DNA of 46,741 nt from CALARM01 sp964431735 (GTDB lineage: Bacteria; Vulcanimicrobiota; SpSt-956; JAKJGF01), in assembly GCA_964431735.1 (NCBI GenBank), contig CAYSLJ010000037.1, positions 1 to 46,741 on the forward strand. Reading direction: 5' to 3'. The notes under the pieces were generated by a model. The model saw only the letters and a list, made by a program, of their open reading frames with translations. It was not told where the DNA came from and ran no database searches. Each line of letters opens with the position of its first letter. Position 1 is the first letter of the stretch. A program made the translations under genes and the position numbers. This document shows, one piece after another, positions 9,213-17,316 of this stretch.

Positions 9213-9292
9213 TTAATATTATACTATTTTTAATTATGGAGAGTATAAGATGAACGGATCAATCTATATACTGCCCGAGGAGGGATATAAAT

Positions 9293-9409
9293 ATGACAGA
9301 TAAATTATACAGCTATGCATCTAATAGAAGCGCATGTCCTTTCCAGGGGGTTGATCTGTACATGTTCATACAAAACGAAACGATAGGAGGCTCGAGTCCG
9401 CCTCTATAA
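9293..9409 (+). CDS. Putative 38-residue leader peptide
   Basis: A small ORF inside the leader between promoter and terminator. It begins with ATG 9293 behind a very good GAGGAGGG site and encodes 38 residues ending GGSSPPL then TAA. A still smaller ORF of 17 residues (9250-9303) with its own GGAG site precedes and overlaps it. The peptide has one Cys and no hydrophobic signal sequence, so it does not look secreted. Pro-Pro near the stop can slow ribosomes, so a regulatory leader peptide is the favoured reading. Coding status rests only on the ribosome sites and position. Confidence 0.4.
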   Translation: MTDKLYSYASNRSACPFQGVDLYMFIQNETIGGSSPPL

Positions 9410-9465
9410 ATAAAATCTCTGAAGCTACGTAAAGCCCACTATCGTTCGATAGTGGGCTTTAAATT
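9380..9465 (+). promoter_or_regulatory. Predicted transcription attenuator (antiterminator/terminator)
   Basis: The terminator hairpin occupies 9431-9460, with a perfect 14-bp palindrome arm and a weak T-run after it. Segment 9380-9392 matches the complement of the terminator's 5' arm at 11 of 13 positions: 9380-9386 pairs with 9439-9445 and 9389-9392 with 9433-9436. The same segment can instead form a small hairpin (GAGGC 9387-9391 with GCCTC 9400-9404) that would release the terminator. This gives mutually exclusive folds controlling entry into the ABC genes. I recognise no known riboswitch class. Ribosome position on the leader ORF or ligand binding could be the trigger. Confidence 0.5.
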
Positions 9466-9490
9466 TTGGGTAAAAAAAGGGGGAGCAGTT

Positions 9491-10303
9491 ATGAATAAGG
9501 CCATAAAATGCACAGGAATAACGAAATATTTCTATCAGGCCAGAAAAAATGAAAAAACCACATGGAATATTTTCGAAAAATTCAAAAAAGGGGAACAAAT
9601 CAGGGTTTTAAACGGAATAACCTTCAATGTAAGGAAGGGAGAAATATACGGAATTCTCGGCCCCAATGGTTCGGGTAAATCAACCCTGATAAGGATCATT
9701 TCTACACTTCTCCTCCCTGATGAGGGGGAAGTGACAGTTTACGGTCTGAATGTAGTAACAGACTGTTATAAGGTAAGGCATCTTATAAACAGAGTATCTG
9801 TAGAGGCAGCTTTCTTTAAAAAACTGACTGTTATGGAAAATATACTTTTTTCTGCAAGACTCTATGGTATGGAAGCAGGGAAAGCAGTAAACAAAGCTTC
9901 GGAAATATTAAAAGATCTGGATTTTTCCGAAGATAAAATAAATGAATCCGTAGAAGATTTATCGAGAGGGCAGCAGCAGAAGGTTGCCATAGCACGGGCT
10001 CTTCTTACGGAACCAAGGCTGCTTTTACTGGATGAGCCGACTACGGGACTGGATCCGAAAGCAAAAAAAGAAGTGCAGAAATTTATACTGGGAAAAATGA
10101 AAAACCAGAATGTCACAGTAATTCTTACGACTCATGATATGGAGGAAGCAGATAAGCTCTGTGACAGAATAGCTATTATCAAAGACGGACATTTTATAGC
10201 AGAAGATACGCCTCAAGGGCTGAAAAGAAAAAGCGGAGAAAACAAATCCGACATAAGCCTTGAAGATGTATTCCTGCAACTGACGGAAGAAGTGGCAGCT
10301 TAA
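9491..10303 (+). CDS. ABC transporter ATP-binding protein, DrrA-like
   Basis: A 270-residue ABC ATPase. The ATG at 9491 is chosen because an AGGGGGAG site precedes it; the in-frame start at 9452 lies inside the terminator hairpin. Walker A GPNGSGKST is at residues 57-65, followed by a LSRGQQQK signature, a LLLLDEPTTGLDP Walker B/D-loop region and the TTHDMEE switch His. A charged ~25-residue insertion precedes Walker A. It resembles DrrA/CcmA-type drug or lipid export ATPases. The permease lies ~190 bp downstream behind a repeat-filled gap, and the attenuator upstream suggests inducible expression. Confidence 0.92.
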   Translation: MNKAIKCTGITKYFYQARKNEKTTWNIFEKFKKGEQIRVLNGITFNVRKGEIYGILGPNGSGKSTLIRIISTLLLPDEGEVTVYGLNVVTDCYKVRHLINRVSVEAAFFKKLTVMENILFSARLYGMEAGKAVNKASEILKDLDFSEDKINESVEDLSRGQQQKVAIARALLTEPRLLLLDEPTTGLDPKAKKEVQKFILGKMKNQNVTVILTTHDMEEADKLCDRIAIIKDGHFIAEDTPQGLKRKSGENKSDISLEDVFLQLTEEVAA

Positions 10304-10304
10304 T

Positions 10305-10454
10305 TTGCGTGACGCATGACGCGAGGAGAATAACCGTTCTAATAATTTGTCAGAGTTATTTTTTTACAGTCTCTTAATTTGTGTGACCCGTGACGCGTGA
10401 TGCGTAATACGCAGATTATAAACCCGTCACGCGTTACGCGTTACGCGTTACGAA
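10305..10454. repeat. GTGACGC/GCGTTAC inverted heptamer element
   Basis: Degenerate GTGACGC units at about 10308-10325 and 10382-10410 face GCGTCAC/GCGTTAC units at about 10426-10452. It separates the ABC ATPase gene from its permease gene, an unusual place for such an insertion within an operon. Confidence 0.65.
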
Positions 10455-10490
10455 ATAAAGTGATAATAAATATAAAGGAGAGTGATAACT

Positions 10491-11297
10491 ATGATTTCAG
10501 CTATATTAATCAAAGAATGTAAAGCATCCTATGCCTTTGTGGAACGATATGCCAATATGATAAAACATTACCTGGAATGGGAAGTAGTGTTTATCATATA
10601 CAGTATAGTAAATACACTGACCATAGGTCTTATAGGGGTAGAAAGCGGCGACCCATCGAAAGTGCTTTATCTTGTTATGGGAGCAATACTATGGGGGTAT
10701 TTATCCATACTCTTCCATGAAATAGGCCAGTCCATATCATGGGAGCGATGGGAAGGAACTATTGAATATACCTTTATGGCTCCGATACACAGGATTACCC
10801 ATCTTCTGGGTACCTGTATAGGGGCAAGTATTTACGGACTCATAAGAACAGTTCTGATTATAATAATAGTAGCGGTATTTTTTAATATAGATCTTCAGAA
10901 GGCAAACATAGCAGGTGCAATTCTTATACTTGCTCTTTCAGGTCTTTCATTTATAGGTCTTGGGCTTATGTCGGCAGTATTGCCTCTTCTGTCTCCTGAG
11001 AAAGGGCCTCAGGCAACACATATAATTCAGGCCATGATTTTACTTGTTTCAGGAGTCTATTATGATGTATCGGTACTGCCCCGGTGGGTTCAGCCACTGG
11101 CGTATCTTTCTCCTGCAACATATACACTGAAGGCTATGAGGCAGGCCATTATGGGAGGAGCAGGAATTTTAGAGTTAAAAAGCTCTATTATCTTACTCCT
11201 TATTACAGGTTTAATCACCATTCCTCTCGGTCTCATAGTGTTTAATATGGGAGAAAAATACGTTAAAAAGACCGGGAAATTAAAGAGGAACGGATAA
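10491..11297 (+). CDS. ABC-2 type permease
   Basis: A 268-residue membrane protein with six hydrophobic segments and the typical ABC-2 C-terminal block LSPATYTLKAMRQAIMGG. It pairs with the upstream DrrA-like ATPase to form an exporter. The ATG at 10491 is preferred to the GTG at 10482 because AAAGGAG ends at 10480, giving a 10-base spacer to the ATG but almost none to the GTG. The substrate is unknown; relatives export antibiotics, lipids or polysaccharides. Confidence 0.88.
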   Translation: MISAILIKECKASYAFVERYANMIKHYLEWEVVFIIYSIVNTLTIGLIGVESGDPSKVLYLVMGAILWGYLSILFHEIGQSISWERWEGTIEYTFMAPIHRITHLLGTCIGASIYGLIRTVLIIIIVAVFFNIDLQKANIAGAILILALSGLSFIGLGLMSAVLPLLSPEKGPQATHIIQAMILLVSGVYYDVSVLPRWVQPLAYLSPATYTLKAMRQAIMGGAGILELKSSIILLLITGLITIPLGLIVFNMGEKYVKKTGKLKRNG

Positions 11298-11302
11298 TCT
11301 GT

Positions 11303-11345
11303 CGTAAAGCGTGATGCGTGATGCGTGATGCGTTACGCGTCACGA
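11303..11345. repeat. GTGATGC array with inverted end
   Basis: Three GTGATGC units on the left and a GTTACGCGTCACG counter-arm on the right, between convergent genes. The right end supplies the TGA stop codon of the M20 deacetylase gene on the minus strand (11340-11342). Confidence 0.65.
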
Positions 11346-12452
11346 TTTCCTCTGAAAACCGAAAATTAGCTCTGTAAATATTTCTATTCCCTGTTCAATG
11401 ACACTGTCATCAGGGAGAAATTTCGAATTATGCAGTCCCACTGTATTTCCTCTTCCTGTGCCGAGCCAGAACATAAAGGAAGGATAGTTATGTGAAATAT
11501 ATGAAAAATCTTCTGCTGTCATTTTATATCCGCAATCGATAAAATTGTATTTTTTCGAAAAAATTTTCTCTGCCATATCATACATGTTACTGTCTACAAG
11601 AACCTCGGGACATACTTCACCTTCTGTGAGCTTATAATCCACATCTGTCATTACCTTGATACCTTCAAGTATTCCTCTGAATTTCTGCAGATATTCACGG
11701 TTTTTCTTCAGGCTCAATGATCTTATGGCACATTCAGCTATTGCGTGGGCAGGTATGATATTTCTTACAGTTCCCGAAACAACCCTGCCTGTGCCATAAA
11801 CAAAAGGTTCCAGAGGATTCAGGGGAATTCTATCAATCATATCCAGATAACTCCGCAAAGCATTCAGGGCATTTTTACCTTTCTGGGGGAAAGCTATGTG
11901 GGTATTTACGCCGAAAAATTCCACATTCAGTTCTATTGATGACGCAAAAAGTGCTCCCCCGGTAGAAGCTACGGTTCCCTCAGGATATTCGTCAATTACA
12001 TGAAGGGCAAAAGCTCTGGCTATATTAAAAGAATCAAAAATTTTCGTATCCAAAAATTTCTTTGCTCCTGCTCCGAGTTCTTCTGCAGGCTGAAACAAAA
12101 AGAGGATGTTTTGCTCTATCCTGTGTTCTACAACATATTGTAAAAAACCGTAAAGAATTGACGTATGAACATCATGACCGCAGGCATGCATGAAATTATT
12201 ACAGGATTTAAAGGGACAGTCTGTTTCTTCTTTCACCGGAAGGGCATCAATATCTGCTCTGAAGAGAAAAAATTCTCCGTCATTTATGCGATATTCCACA
12301 ATACATCCTGTTTGAAGAGGAGTATGAATTTTAAGAACCGGAGCTTTCAATTCGGAGATGTTATCAATCAGAAGTTTTGTCGTATTAAATTCCTGAAAAG
12401 AAAGTTCAGGATTTTGATGTATTATATGGCGAAGTTCTATCGGTGTAATCAT
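11340..12452 (-). CDS. dapL: M20D amidohydrolase, probable N-acetyldiaminopimelate deacetylase
   Basis: A 370-residue zinc or nickel-type peptidase/deacylase of the M20D (amidohydrolase, IlvR/hippurate hydrolase) family. FRADIDALPV lies at residues 64-73, HACGHDVH at 89-96, QPAEELGAG at 121-129, and later ALHV and GLHNSKF carry the remaining metal His residues, so the metal set is complete. As the last gene of a lysA-dapH-lysC-aminotransferase cluster it is best read as the enzyme removing acetate from N-acetyl-LL-diaminopimelate to give LL-DAP. An AAGGAGG site precedes its ATG. Sequence alone cannot exclude another N-acyl amino acid substrate. The symbol dapL is also used elsewhere for LL-DAP aminotransferase, which this is not. 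Confidence 0.8.
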   Translation of the reverse strand: MITPIELRHIIHQNPELSFQEFNTTKLLIDNISELKAPVLKIHTPLQTGCIVEYRINDGEFFLFRADIDALPVKEETDCPFKSCNNFMHACGHDVHTSILYGFLQYVVEHRIEQNILFLFQPAEELGAGAKKFLDTKIFDSFNIARAFALHVIDEYPEGTVASTGGALFASSIELNVEFFGVNTHIAFPQKGKNALNALRSYLDMIDRIPLNPLEPFVYGTGRVVSGTVRNIIPAHAIAECAIRSLSLKKNREYLQKFRGILEGIKVMTDVDYKLTEGEVCPEVLVDSNMYDMAEKIFSKKYNFIDCGYKMTAEDFSYISHNYPSFMFWLGTGRGNTVGLHNSKFLPDDSVIEQGIEIFTELIFGFQRKS

Positions 12453-12469
12453 AAAATCCTCCTTAAAAT

Positions 12470-12520
12470 CGTGACGCGTAATGCGTAATAGGCGTTTAAA
12501 TAAACGCCCCTGCAGATCAC
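12470..12520. repeat. Short heptamer element with palindromic core
   Basis: GTGACGC and GTAATGC units at about 12472-12490 are followed by a palindromic core, GGCGTTTAAATAAACGCC, and a short ATCACG end. It separates the aminotransferase and deacetylase genes. Confidence 0.55.
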
Positions 12521-12530
12521 GTTTTACTGT

Positions 12531-13679
12531 CTAACTCATCAATAAATTCCTTATTTTTTCAACAATCATGTCAATCTCTTTATATTCAATATTTAATGGC
12601 GGAAGCAATCTTATTATGCTGTTATTTCCGACAAAATTTAAAAGGAGATTTTCTTCTTTAAATGCTTTATCCTTTAATTCCGGGTAAGCTTTATCCAGAA
12701 CAACTCCTATCATAAGGCCGGTACCTCTCACTTCAATAATCTTTGACGATGTTATATTACCGAGAAGTTCTTTAAAATAAATGCCTTTTTTAGAAACATC
12801 TTCAAGGAGTTCCGGCACATGTTCCATAAGAAATCTTCCTCCTGCCATGGCAACAGGGTTGGGTGCAAATGTAGAACCATGGTCGGCACCTTTTAAAATT
12901 TCCGACGTTTCTCCCAGGAATATGGCAGCACCCAGGGGGAGTCCACCTCCCAGAGATTTTCCTGCAGTAATTATATCAGGTTCAAGATTAAAATTCTGAT
13001 ATGAATAAATATGTCCTGTTCTTCCGAGACCTGCCTGAATCTCATCCATAACAGTTATATATTTAAAGGTTTTCCTGTATTTCATCACAGCATCGGCAAA
13101 ATCCCGACTCACAGGAACTATTCCGCCCGAACCCTGAACAGGTTCCAGAAACACTGCCGCCACCTGTTTCCCGTATCTGGTCATATAATCTTCGAGTAAT
13201 TCCGCATCGTTAAACATAAGTTCTACTGTATCGGGAAGGAGAGGTAAAAAAGGTTCTTTTAAACTCTTAAATCCGTTCAGAGAAAGAGCACCCAGCGTTC
13301 TTCCGTGAAAAGCTTTAGAGAAATATATGATTTTATTTTTCCTTTCAGTTGAATTTTTCTTTACCGCCTTCAGAGCCGCTTCCGTTGCTTCCGTTCCGGA
13401 ATTGGTAAAAAAGACTTTACCATCTTTCCCTGTGGCTTCTACCAGTTTACCTGACAACACGTCGAGGTCTTCATCTTTAAAATAATTGGACATATGCATA
13501 TATCTGTCCATTTTATTTTTCATCTTATGTAATAACGGTTCATAAGAATGGCCCAGCGAGAGGACTCCTATGCCGGAAAATGTATCCGTATATTCTGTAC
13601 CGTCTTTTGAATAGATATAAATACCTCTGCCTTTAGATACTTCTACAGGGAAAGGATTGTACAGTTTTAATGTTGACAT
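12531..13679 (-). CDS. Class III PLP aminotransferase, ArgD/N-acetyl-DAP aminotransferase-like
   Basis: A 382-residue fold-type I aminotransferase. SGTEATEAALKAVK lies at about residues 94-107, FHGRTLG at 124-130, MDEIQAGLGRTG at 211-222, the PLP lysine in TAGKSLGGG at 241, and GSTFAPNPVA at 268-277. This is the acetylornithine aminotransferase (ArgD) pattern. In this operon the expected job is transamination of N-acetyl-2-amino-6-oxopimelate, a role taken by ArgD-like enzymes in other bacteria. It could serve both arginine and lysine synthesis; no other arginine genes are here. An AAGGAG site lies about 13 bases before the ATG. Confidence 0.85.
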   Translation of the reverse strand: MSTLKLYNPFPVEVSKGRGIYIYSKDGTEYTDTFSGIGVLSLGHSYEPLLHKMKNKMDRYMHMSNYFKDEDLDVLSGKLVEATGKDGKVFFTNSGTEATEAALKAVKKNSTERKNKIIYFSKAFHGRTLGALSLNGFKSLKEPFLPLLPDTVELMFNDAELLEDYMTRYGKQVAAVFLEPVQGSGGIVPVSRDFADAVMKYRKTFKYITVMDEIQAGLGRTGHIYSYQNFNLEPDIITAGKSLGGGLPLGAAIFLGETSEILKGADHGSTFAPNPVAMAGGRFLMEHVPELLEDVSKKGIYFKELLGNITSSKIIEVRGTGLMIGVVLDKAYPELKDKAFKEENLLLNFVGNNSIIRLLPPLNIEYKEIDMIVEKIRNLLMS

Positions 13680-13699
13680 ATATATTGTTAAACTCCTTA

Positions 13700-13840
13700 T
13701 TAAGAATCGTGACGCGTGACGCGTGGTTCGTGATAATCGTGACGCGTAACGCGTGACGCGTGACGCGTGGTTTCACCGGTACCGAGGGACCATCTATGGT
13801 CGCCCCTGCTGCTCACTACTCACTTTTCACTTTTCACTAC
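13700..13840. repeat. Composite GTGACGC / CTCACTA element
   Basis: Two blocks of GTGACGC units (about 13707-13729 and 13739-13770) are followed by a core containing GGTACC and the hairpin-forming GACCATCTATGGTC, then CTCACTA and TTTTCAC heptamers. The right end abuts the lysC stop. It shares its layout, and the GGTACC core, with the elements at 15.8 and 22.3 kb. Confidence 0.65.
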
Positions 13841-15034
13841 CTACAATTGAAACTCCTTCACAAGCGCATCTACTGCCTGCTGTTTATAGGATTCCTCTAC
13901 AAGACATGAAATCTTTATTTCCGATGTTGTAACAAGTGTTATAGGTATACCTCTAATGGCCTTAAAAAATCTGGATGCCACTCCACTCGATGATTTCATA
14001 CCTGTTCCTACGACAGAAACTTTTATATAACCGGACTGATAGGTTATATTGCCATTAAACCCTTTAAGAAATTTGCTTAAAGCATTATTTAAAAATTCTT
14101 TTTTATCTTCCACTATGGTAAAGGAAACTGTAAGGCCTCCATCTGGTTTTATAATAGAAATCATATCTACATTGAGACCTTCCTTTGCCACACCTTCAAA
14201 TACATTCAGGGCAAAATCATAATCGACTGACATATTTGTTATTGTAACCTGAGTCTGATTTTCCATTACTGATAATCCTGTGACTACAGGCTGTTCTATC
14301 ATCATATCTTCCGAAACCACGTAACTTCCCTCCTCATCTGTCATGGACGAACCGCAGTAAATTGTGATACCAAATTTTTTCGCCACTTCTACTGAACGGC
14401 TGTGCAAAACCTTCGCTCCCAGACTTGCCATTTCAAGCATTTCGTCATAAGTAACATATTTTAATTTTTTGGCCTTCAGGTGTAATTTAGGATCTACCGT
14501 ATATATTCCCGGCACATCGCTGTATATTTCACAGTTGACTCCCAGATCTGCTGCAAGAGCCACTGCAGATGTATCTGACCCTCCCCGTCCCAGAGTCGTA
14601 AGGTCACCATCTTCTGTAATTCCCTGAAATCCTGTAACGACCACTACATTATAATCGTTCAGGATGGAAAGTATTTTTTCTTTATTAAAAGATTTAATCC
14701 TTGCCTGAGTGTGATCATCTGTTGTCATGATACCTGCCTGAAAAGCATTCAGGGATATACTCTTAATATGTTTCGTATGAAGTGCCATAGAAAGTAATGC
14801 AGCAGAAACCTGTTCACCTGTTGTAAGAAGCATATCCATTTCTCTGCCTTCAGGATATTCCGTTATTTCTTTTGCAAGTTTTATAAGGTTATCAGTAGAT
14901 TTTCCCATGGCAGAAACAACAACTACTACTCTGAAATTCTGCTGTATTTTTTTCTCTATTCTCCCTGCCACATTCATTATACGGGTTGTATCCGCAACAG
15001 AACTGCCACCGTATTTCTGGACTACTATATTCAT
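13841..15034 (-). CDS. lysC: Aspartate kinase
   Basis: A 397-residue monofunctional aspartokinase making aspartyl-4-phosphate, the first committed step towards lysine, threonine and methionine. The N-terminal KYGGSSVAD substrate motif, the VVVSAMGKSTDNL loop, the FQGITEDGDLTTLGRGGSDTSA region and two C-terminal ACT domains (from about residue 265) are all visible. The length matches LysC-type enzymes regulated by lysine with or without threonine. It begins eight bases after the dapH stop, so these two are tightly coupled. I looked for a lysine riboswitch upstream of the operon and saw none. Confidence 0.95.
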   Translation of the reverse strand: MNIVVQKYGGSSVADTTRIMNVAGRIEKKIQQNFRVVVVVSAMGKSTDNLIKLAKEITEYPEGREMDMLLTTGEQVSAALLSMALHTKHIKSISLNAFQAGIMTTDDHTQARIKSFNKEKILSILNDYNVVVVTGFQGITEDGDLTTLGRGGSDTSAVALAADLGVNCEIYSDVPGIYTVDPKLHLKAKKLKYVTYDEMLEMASLGAKVLHSRSVEVAKKFGITIYCGSSMTDEEGSYVVSEDMMIEQPVVTGLSVMENQTQVTITNMSVDYDFALNVFEGVAKEGLNVDMISIIKPDGGLTVSFTIVEDKKEFLNNALSKFLKGFNGNITYQSGYIKVSVVGTGMKSSSGVASRFFKAIRGIPITLVTTSEIKISCLVEESYKQQAVDALVKEFQL

Positions 15035-15042
15035 AATATTGA

Positions 15043-15744
15043 CTATAATCTCCTCAATTCTTCTATTAATTTTGTTTTTTCTCTTGTTTTCTCATCCACT
15101 ACTTTAATAACTTTCGCAGGAACTCCTGCCACAACAGTAAAAGGTTTCACGTCGGAAATAACCACGGAACCTGCTGCAACAACAGCTCCTTTACCGACTG
15201 TTACTCCTTCAAGTACAACTGCATTTGCTCCCATAAGAACATTATCTTCTATAACACTTGATTTTTCGCTGGGAGGTTCTATAACTCCCGCAATGACAGA
15301 ACCTGCTCCTATATGGCAGTTTTTGCCTACAATGGCTCTTCCTCCTATGACGACATTCATATCTATCATAGTTTTTTCACCAATGGAAGCGCCTATATTT
15401 ATTACGGCTCCCATCATTATGACCGCTCCGTCGCCTATATCCACATGATCTCTTATTATTGCTCCCGGCTCTATTCTCGCATTGTATTTACTCAGGTCCG
15501 CAAGAGGTATGGCAGAATTCCTGCATGGTAATTCATGTTTATATTTCTTTATGAAATGCTTATTTTTCTCATAAAATTCCTGAAATTCAGAAAGTTCACA
15601 GAATAGTACCCCCGAATCTTTACCTCCTATAAACTCTAAAGAGGCAAAATCTATTTTATCCAGTTCTCCCGAAAGATACACCTTCATCGGAGATTTCCTG
15701 GGTGCCTGTGCAATATAGTTTATTATTTCGTAAGAATCCATCAT
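15043..15744 (-). CDS. dapH: Tetrahydrodipicolinate N-acetyltransferase
   Basis: A 233-residue acyltransferase with a left-handed beta-helix. The first ~85 residues match the DapH-specific N-terminal domain (the IAQAPRKSPMKVYL segment), and about 90-215 hold hexapeptide repeats such as IGDGAVIMMGAVINIGA and IGAGSVIAG. It acetylates 2,3,4,5-tetrahydrodipicolinate, which defines the acetylase branch of DAP synthesis as found in Bacillus. A GGAGG site precedes the ATG by nine bases. It is separated from lysA by a long heptamer element but keeps the same direction. Confidence 0.93.
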   Translation of the reverse strand: MMDSYEIINYIAQAPRKSPMKVYLSGELDKIDFASLEFIGGKDSGVLFCELSEFQEFYEKNKHFIKKYKHELPCRNSAIPLADLSKYNARIEPGAIIRDHVDIGDGAVIMMGAVINIGASIGEKTMIDMNVVIGGRAIVGKNCHIGAGSVIAGVIEPPSEKSSVIEDNVLMGANAVVLEGVTVGKGAVVAAGSVVISDVKPFTVVAGVPAKVIKVVDEKTREKTKLIEELRRL

Positions 15745-15765
15745 AAGTTAATTCCTCCTTTTTTA

Positions 15766-15945
15766 AGCGTGACGCGTAACGCGTGGTTTCGTGATGCGTG
15801 ATGCGTAATGCGTGATGCGTAATGCGTGATGCGTAATGCGTAATGCGTAATGCGTGTTTTTACCTGGTACCGGTCGAACACAGGGGTTCGCTTTTCACTA
15901 CTCACTACTCACTACTCACTACTCACTACTCACTACTCACCACAC
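15766..15945. repeat. Large composite GTGATGC - core - CTCACTA element (copy 1)
   Basis: About twelve GTGACGC/GTGATGC/GTAATGC units at 15768-15857 are followed by a ~40-bp core with ACCTGGTACCGG and GAACACAGGGGTTCG, then about six TACTCAC units at 15896-15942. The right end provides the TGA stop of lysA on the minus strand. The core and both arm types recur in inverted orientation at 22294-22413. Confidence 0.8.
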
Positions 15946-17169
15946 AACAGTGGCAAAATAATCATCAAAAGTCTCTCTTCTTCTTATTAATTTCACCGAG
16001 CCATCTTCCTTTAACACAAGCTCTGGAGACCTCAGTTTACCGTTATAATTAAATCCCATGGCATGACCGTGAGCACCTGTATCATGAATTACTATTATAT
16101 CGCCTGTGTCAATAGAGGGTAAGACCCTGTCTATGGCAAATTTATCATTATTTTCACAGAGAGAGCCTGTAATATCGTATTTATGAGTGGCCTCATTCTG
16201 TTCTTTTCCCATAACTGTTATATGATGATAGGCTCCGTAGATAGCGGGTCTCATAAGGTCTGCCATAGTGGCATCAAGACCTATGTAATTTTTATAAATT
16301 TCTTTCTTATGTATTACCTTCGATACAAGATAACCATAGGGCCCTGTTATAAATCTTCCGAATTCAGTAAATAATTTAAAAGGTTTTATATTGTCTTTTA
16401 TTATAAGATCTTCATAAAGGTTTTTTACATGTTCCGATATATGTTTCAGCTCAAGAGATTTTTCCTCAGGTTTGTAAGGTATTCCAAGACCTCCTCCAAG
16501 ATTGACAAAATCAATCTCTATTGAAAGTTCTTTGAAAATTTCAACGACCAGTTCAAACATCATTTTTGCAACTTCAATAAAACACCGTCCGTCAAGTTCG
16601 TTTGAAACTATCATTGTATGAAGGCCGAATTTTTTTACGCCTTTATCTTTCAGAATCCTATATCCTTCGAAAAGCTGTTTTTTCGTGAAACCGAATTTGG
16701 CGTCTCCCGGCTCGCCTATGATATTATTCCACATAGCAAAAGCTCCAGGATTATAACGTAAACATATGTTAGAAGGTATATATAAATGCTTCTTTAAAAA
16801 ATCTATATGTGTTATATCATCCAGATTAATTATGGCACCCATGTTCATGGCTTTTTCATATTCTTCACAAGGTGTATTGTTTGATGAAAACATAATATCT
16901 TCATCTGACACATTGCATTTTTCCGCAAGCATAAGTTCTGCCATAGAACTGCAGTCAAGGCCGCACCCTTCCTCTTTCAGAATATCCAGTATGTAAGGAG
17001 TGGGAGTTGCTTTTACCGCAAAATACTCCTTGAAGTCACACCAGGAAAAAGCTCTGAGAAGATTTCTTACATTTTCCCTTATACCTTTTTCATCATATAT
17101 ATAAAACGGTGTGCCGTATTTCTCTGCTATTTCATGTATTTGTTCCTTATTAAAAGGCAAAATTTTCAA
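15937..17169 (-). CDS. lysA: Diaminopimelate decarboxylase
   Basis: A 410-residue fold-type III PLP enzyme converting meso-diaminopimelate to L-lysine. The PLP lysine lies in YFAVKATPTP (K53), followed by NLGGGLGIPY, EFGRFITG, the active-site Cys in SLCENNDKFAIDR and DTGAHGHAMGFNYNG. The start is a TTG (17167-17169) after a GGGAGG site. It is the first gene of the minus-strand lysine/DAP cluster. The stop codon TGA is the first part of a GTGAGTA heptamer array, so the last residues (ATVVW) directly abut the repeat. Confidence 0.95.
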   Translation of the reverse strand: MKILPFNKEQIHEIAEKYGTPFYIYDEKGIRENVRNLLRAFSWCDFKEYFAVKATPTPYILDILKEEGCGLDCSSMAELMLAEKCNVSDEDIMFSSNNTPCEEYEKAMNMGAIINLDDITHIDFLKKHLYIPSNICLRYNPGAFAMWNNIIGEPGDAKFGFTKKQLFEGYRILKDKGVKKFGLHTMIVSNELDGRCFIEVAKMMFELVVEIFKELSIEIDFVNLGGGLGIPYKPEEKSLELKHISEHVKNLYEDLIIKDNIKPFKLFTEFGRFITGPYGYLVSKVIHKKEIYKNYIGLDATMADLMRPAIYGAYHHITVMGKEQNEATHKYDITGSLCENNDKFAIDRVLPSIDTGDIIVIHDTGAHGHAMGFNYNGKLRSPELVLKEDGSVKLIRRRETFDDYFATVVW

Positions 17170-17316
17170 AACGAATCCTCCCTACTATAAAATAAATGAT
17201 AATAATTCTCCATATTAACCATATAACCTTTATTTAGATAACAATAAATATGTTTGAATCCTTTTACATATTTCTACATCTAAAATGTAAAAGAAAAATA
17301 AGGAGGAACATGTATT

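Noticed and set aside
9293..9409. RiPP or bacteriocin precursor
   Set aside because: The 38-residue peptide has one Cys, only five residues after its Gly-Gly, and no modification enzyme nearby; a regulatory leader peptide fits the terminator context better.
9213..9430. GEMM (cyclic di-GMP) or tmRNA-like RNA in the ABC leader
   Set aside because: ACGTAAAGCC before the terminator and the GAGGCTCGAGTCC hairpin are only superficially similar; the other conserved elements of those RNAs are missing.
9452..9490. Upstream in-frame start for the second ABC ATPase
   Set aside because: The ATG at 9452 lies inside the terminator hairpin and has no ribosome site, whereas 9491 has AGGGGGAG just before it.
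15768..15942. CRISPR array
   Set aside because: The regular units are only 7 bp and run head to tail without unique spacers; no cas gene is in the window.
17170..17316. Lysine riboswitch upstream of lysA
   Set aside because: The 147-bp divergent region is too short and lacks recognisable L-box motifs.
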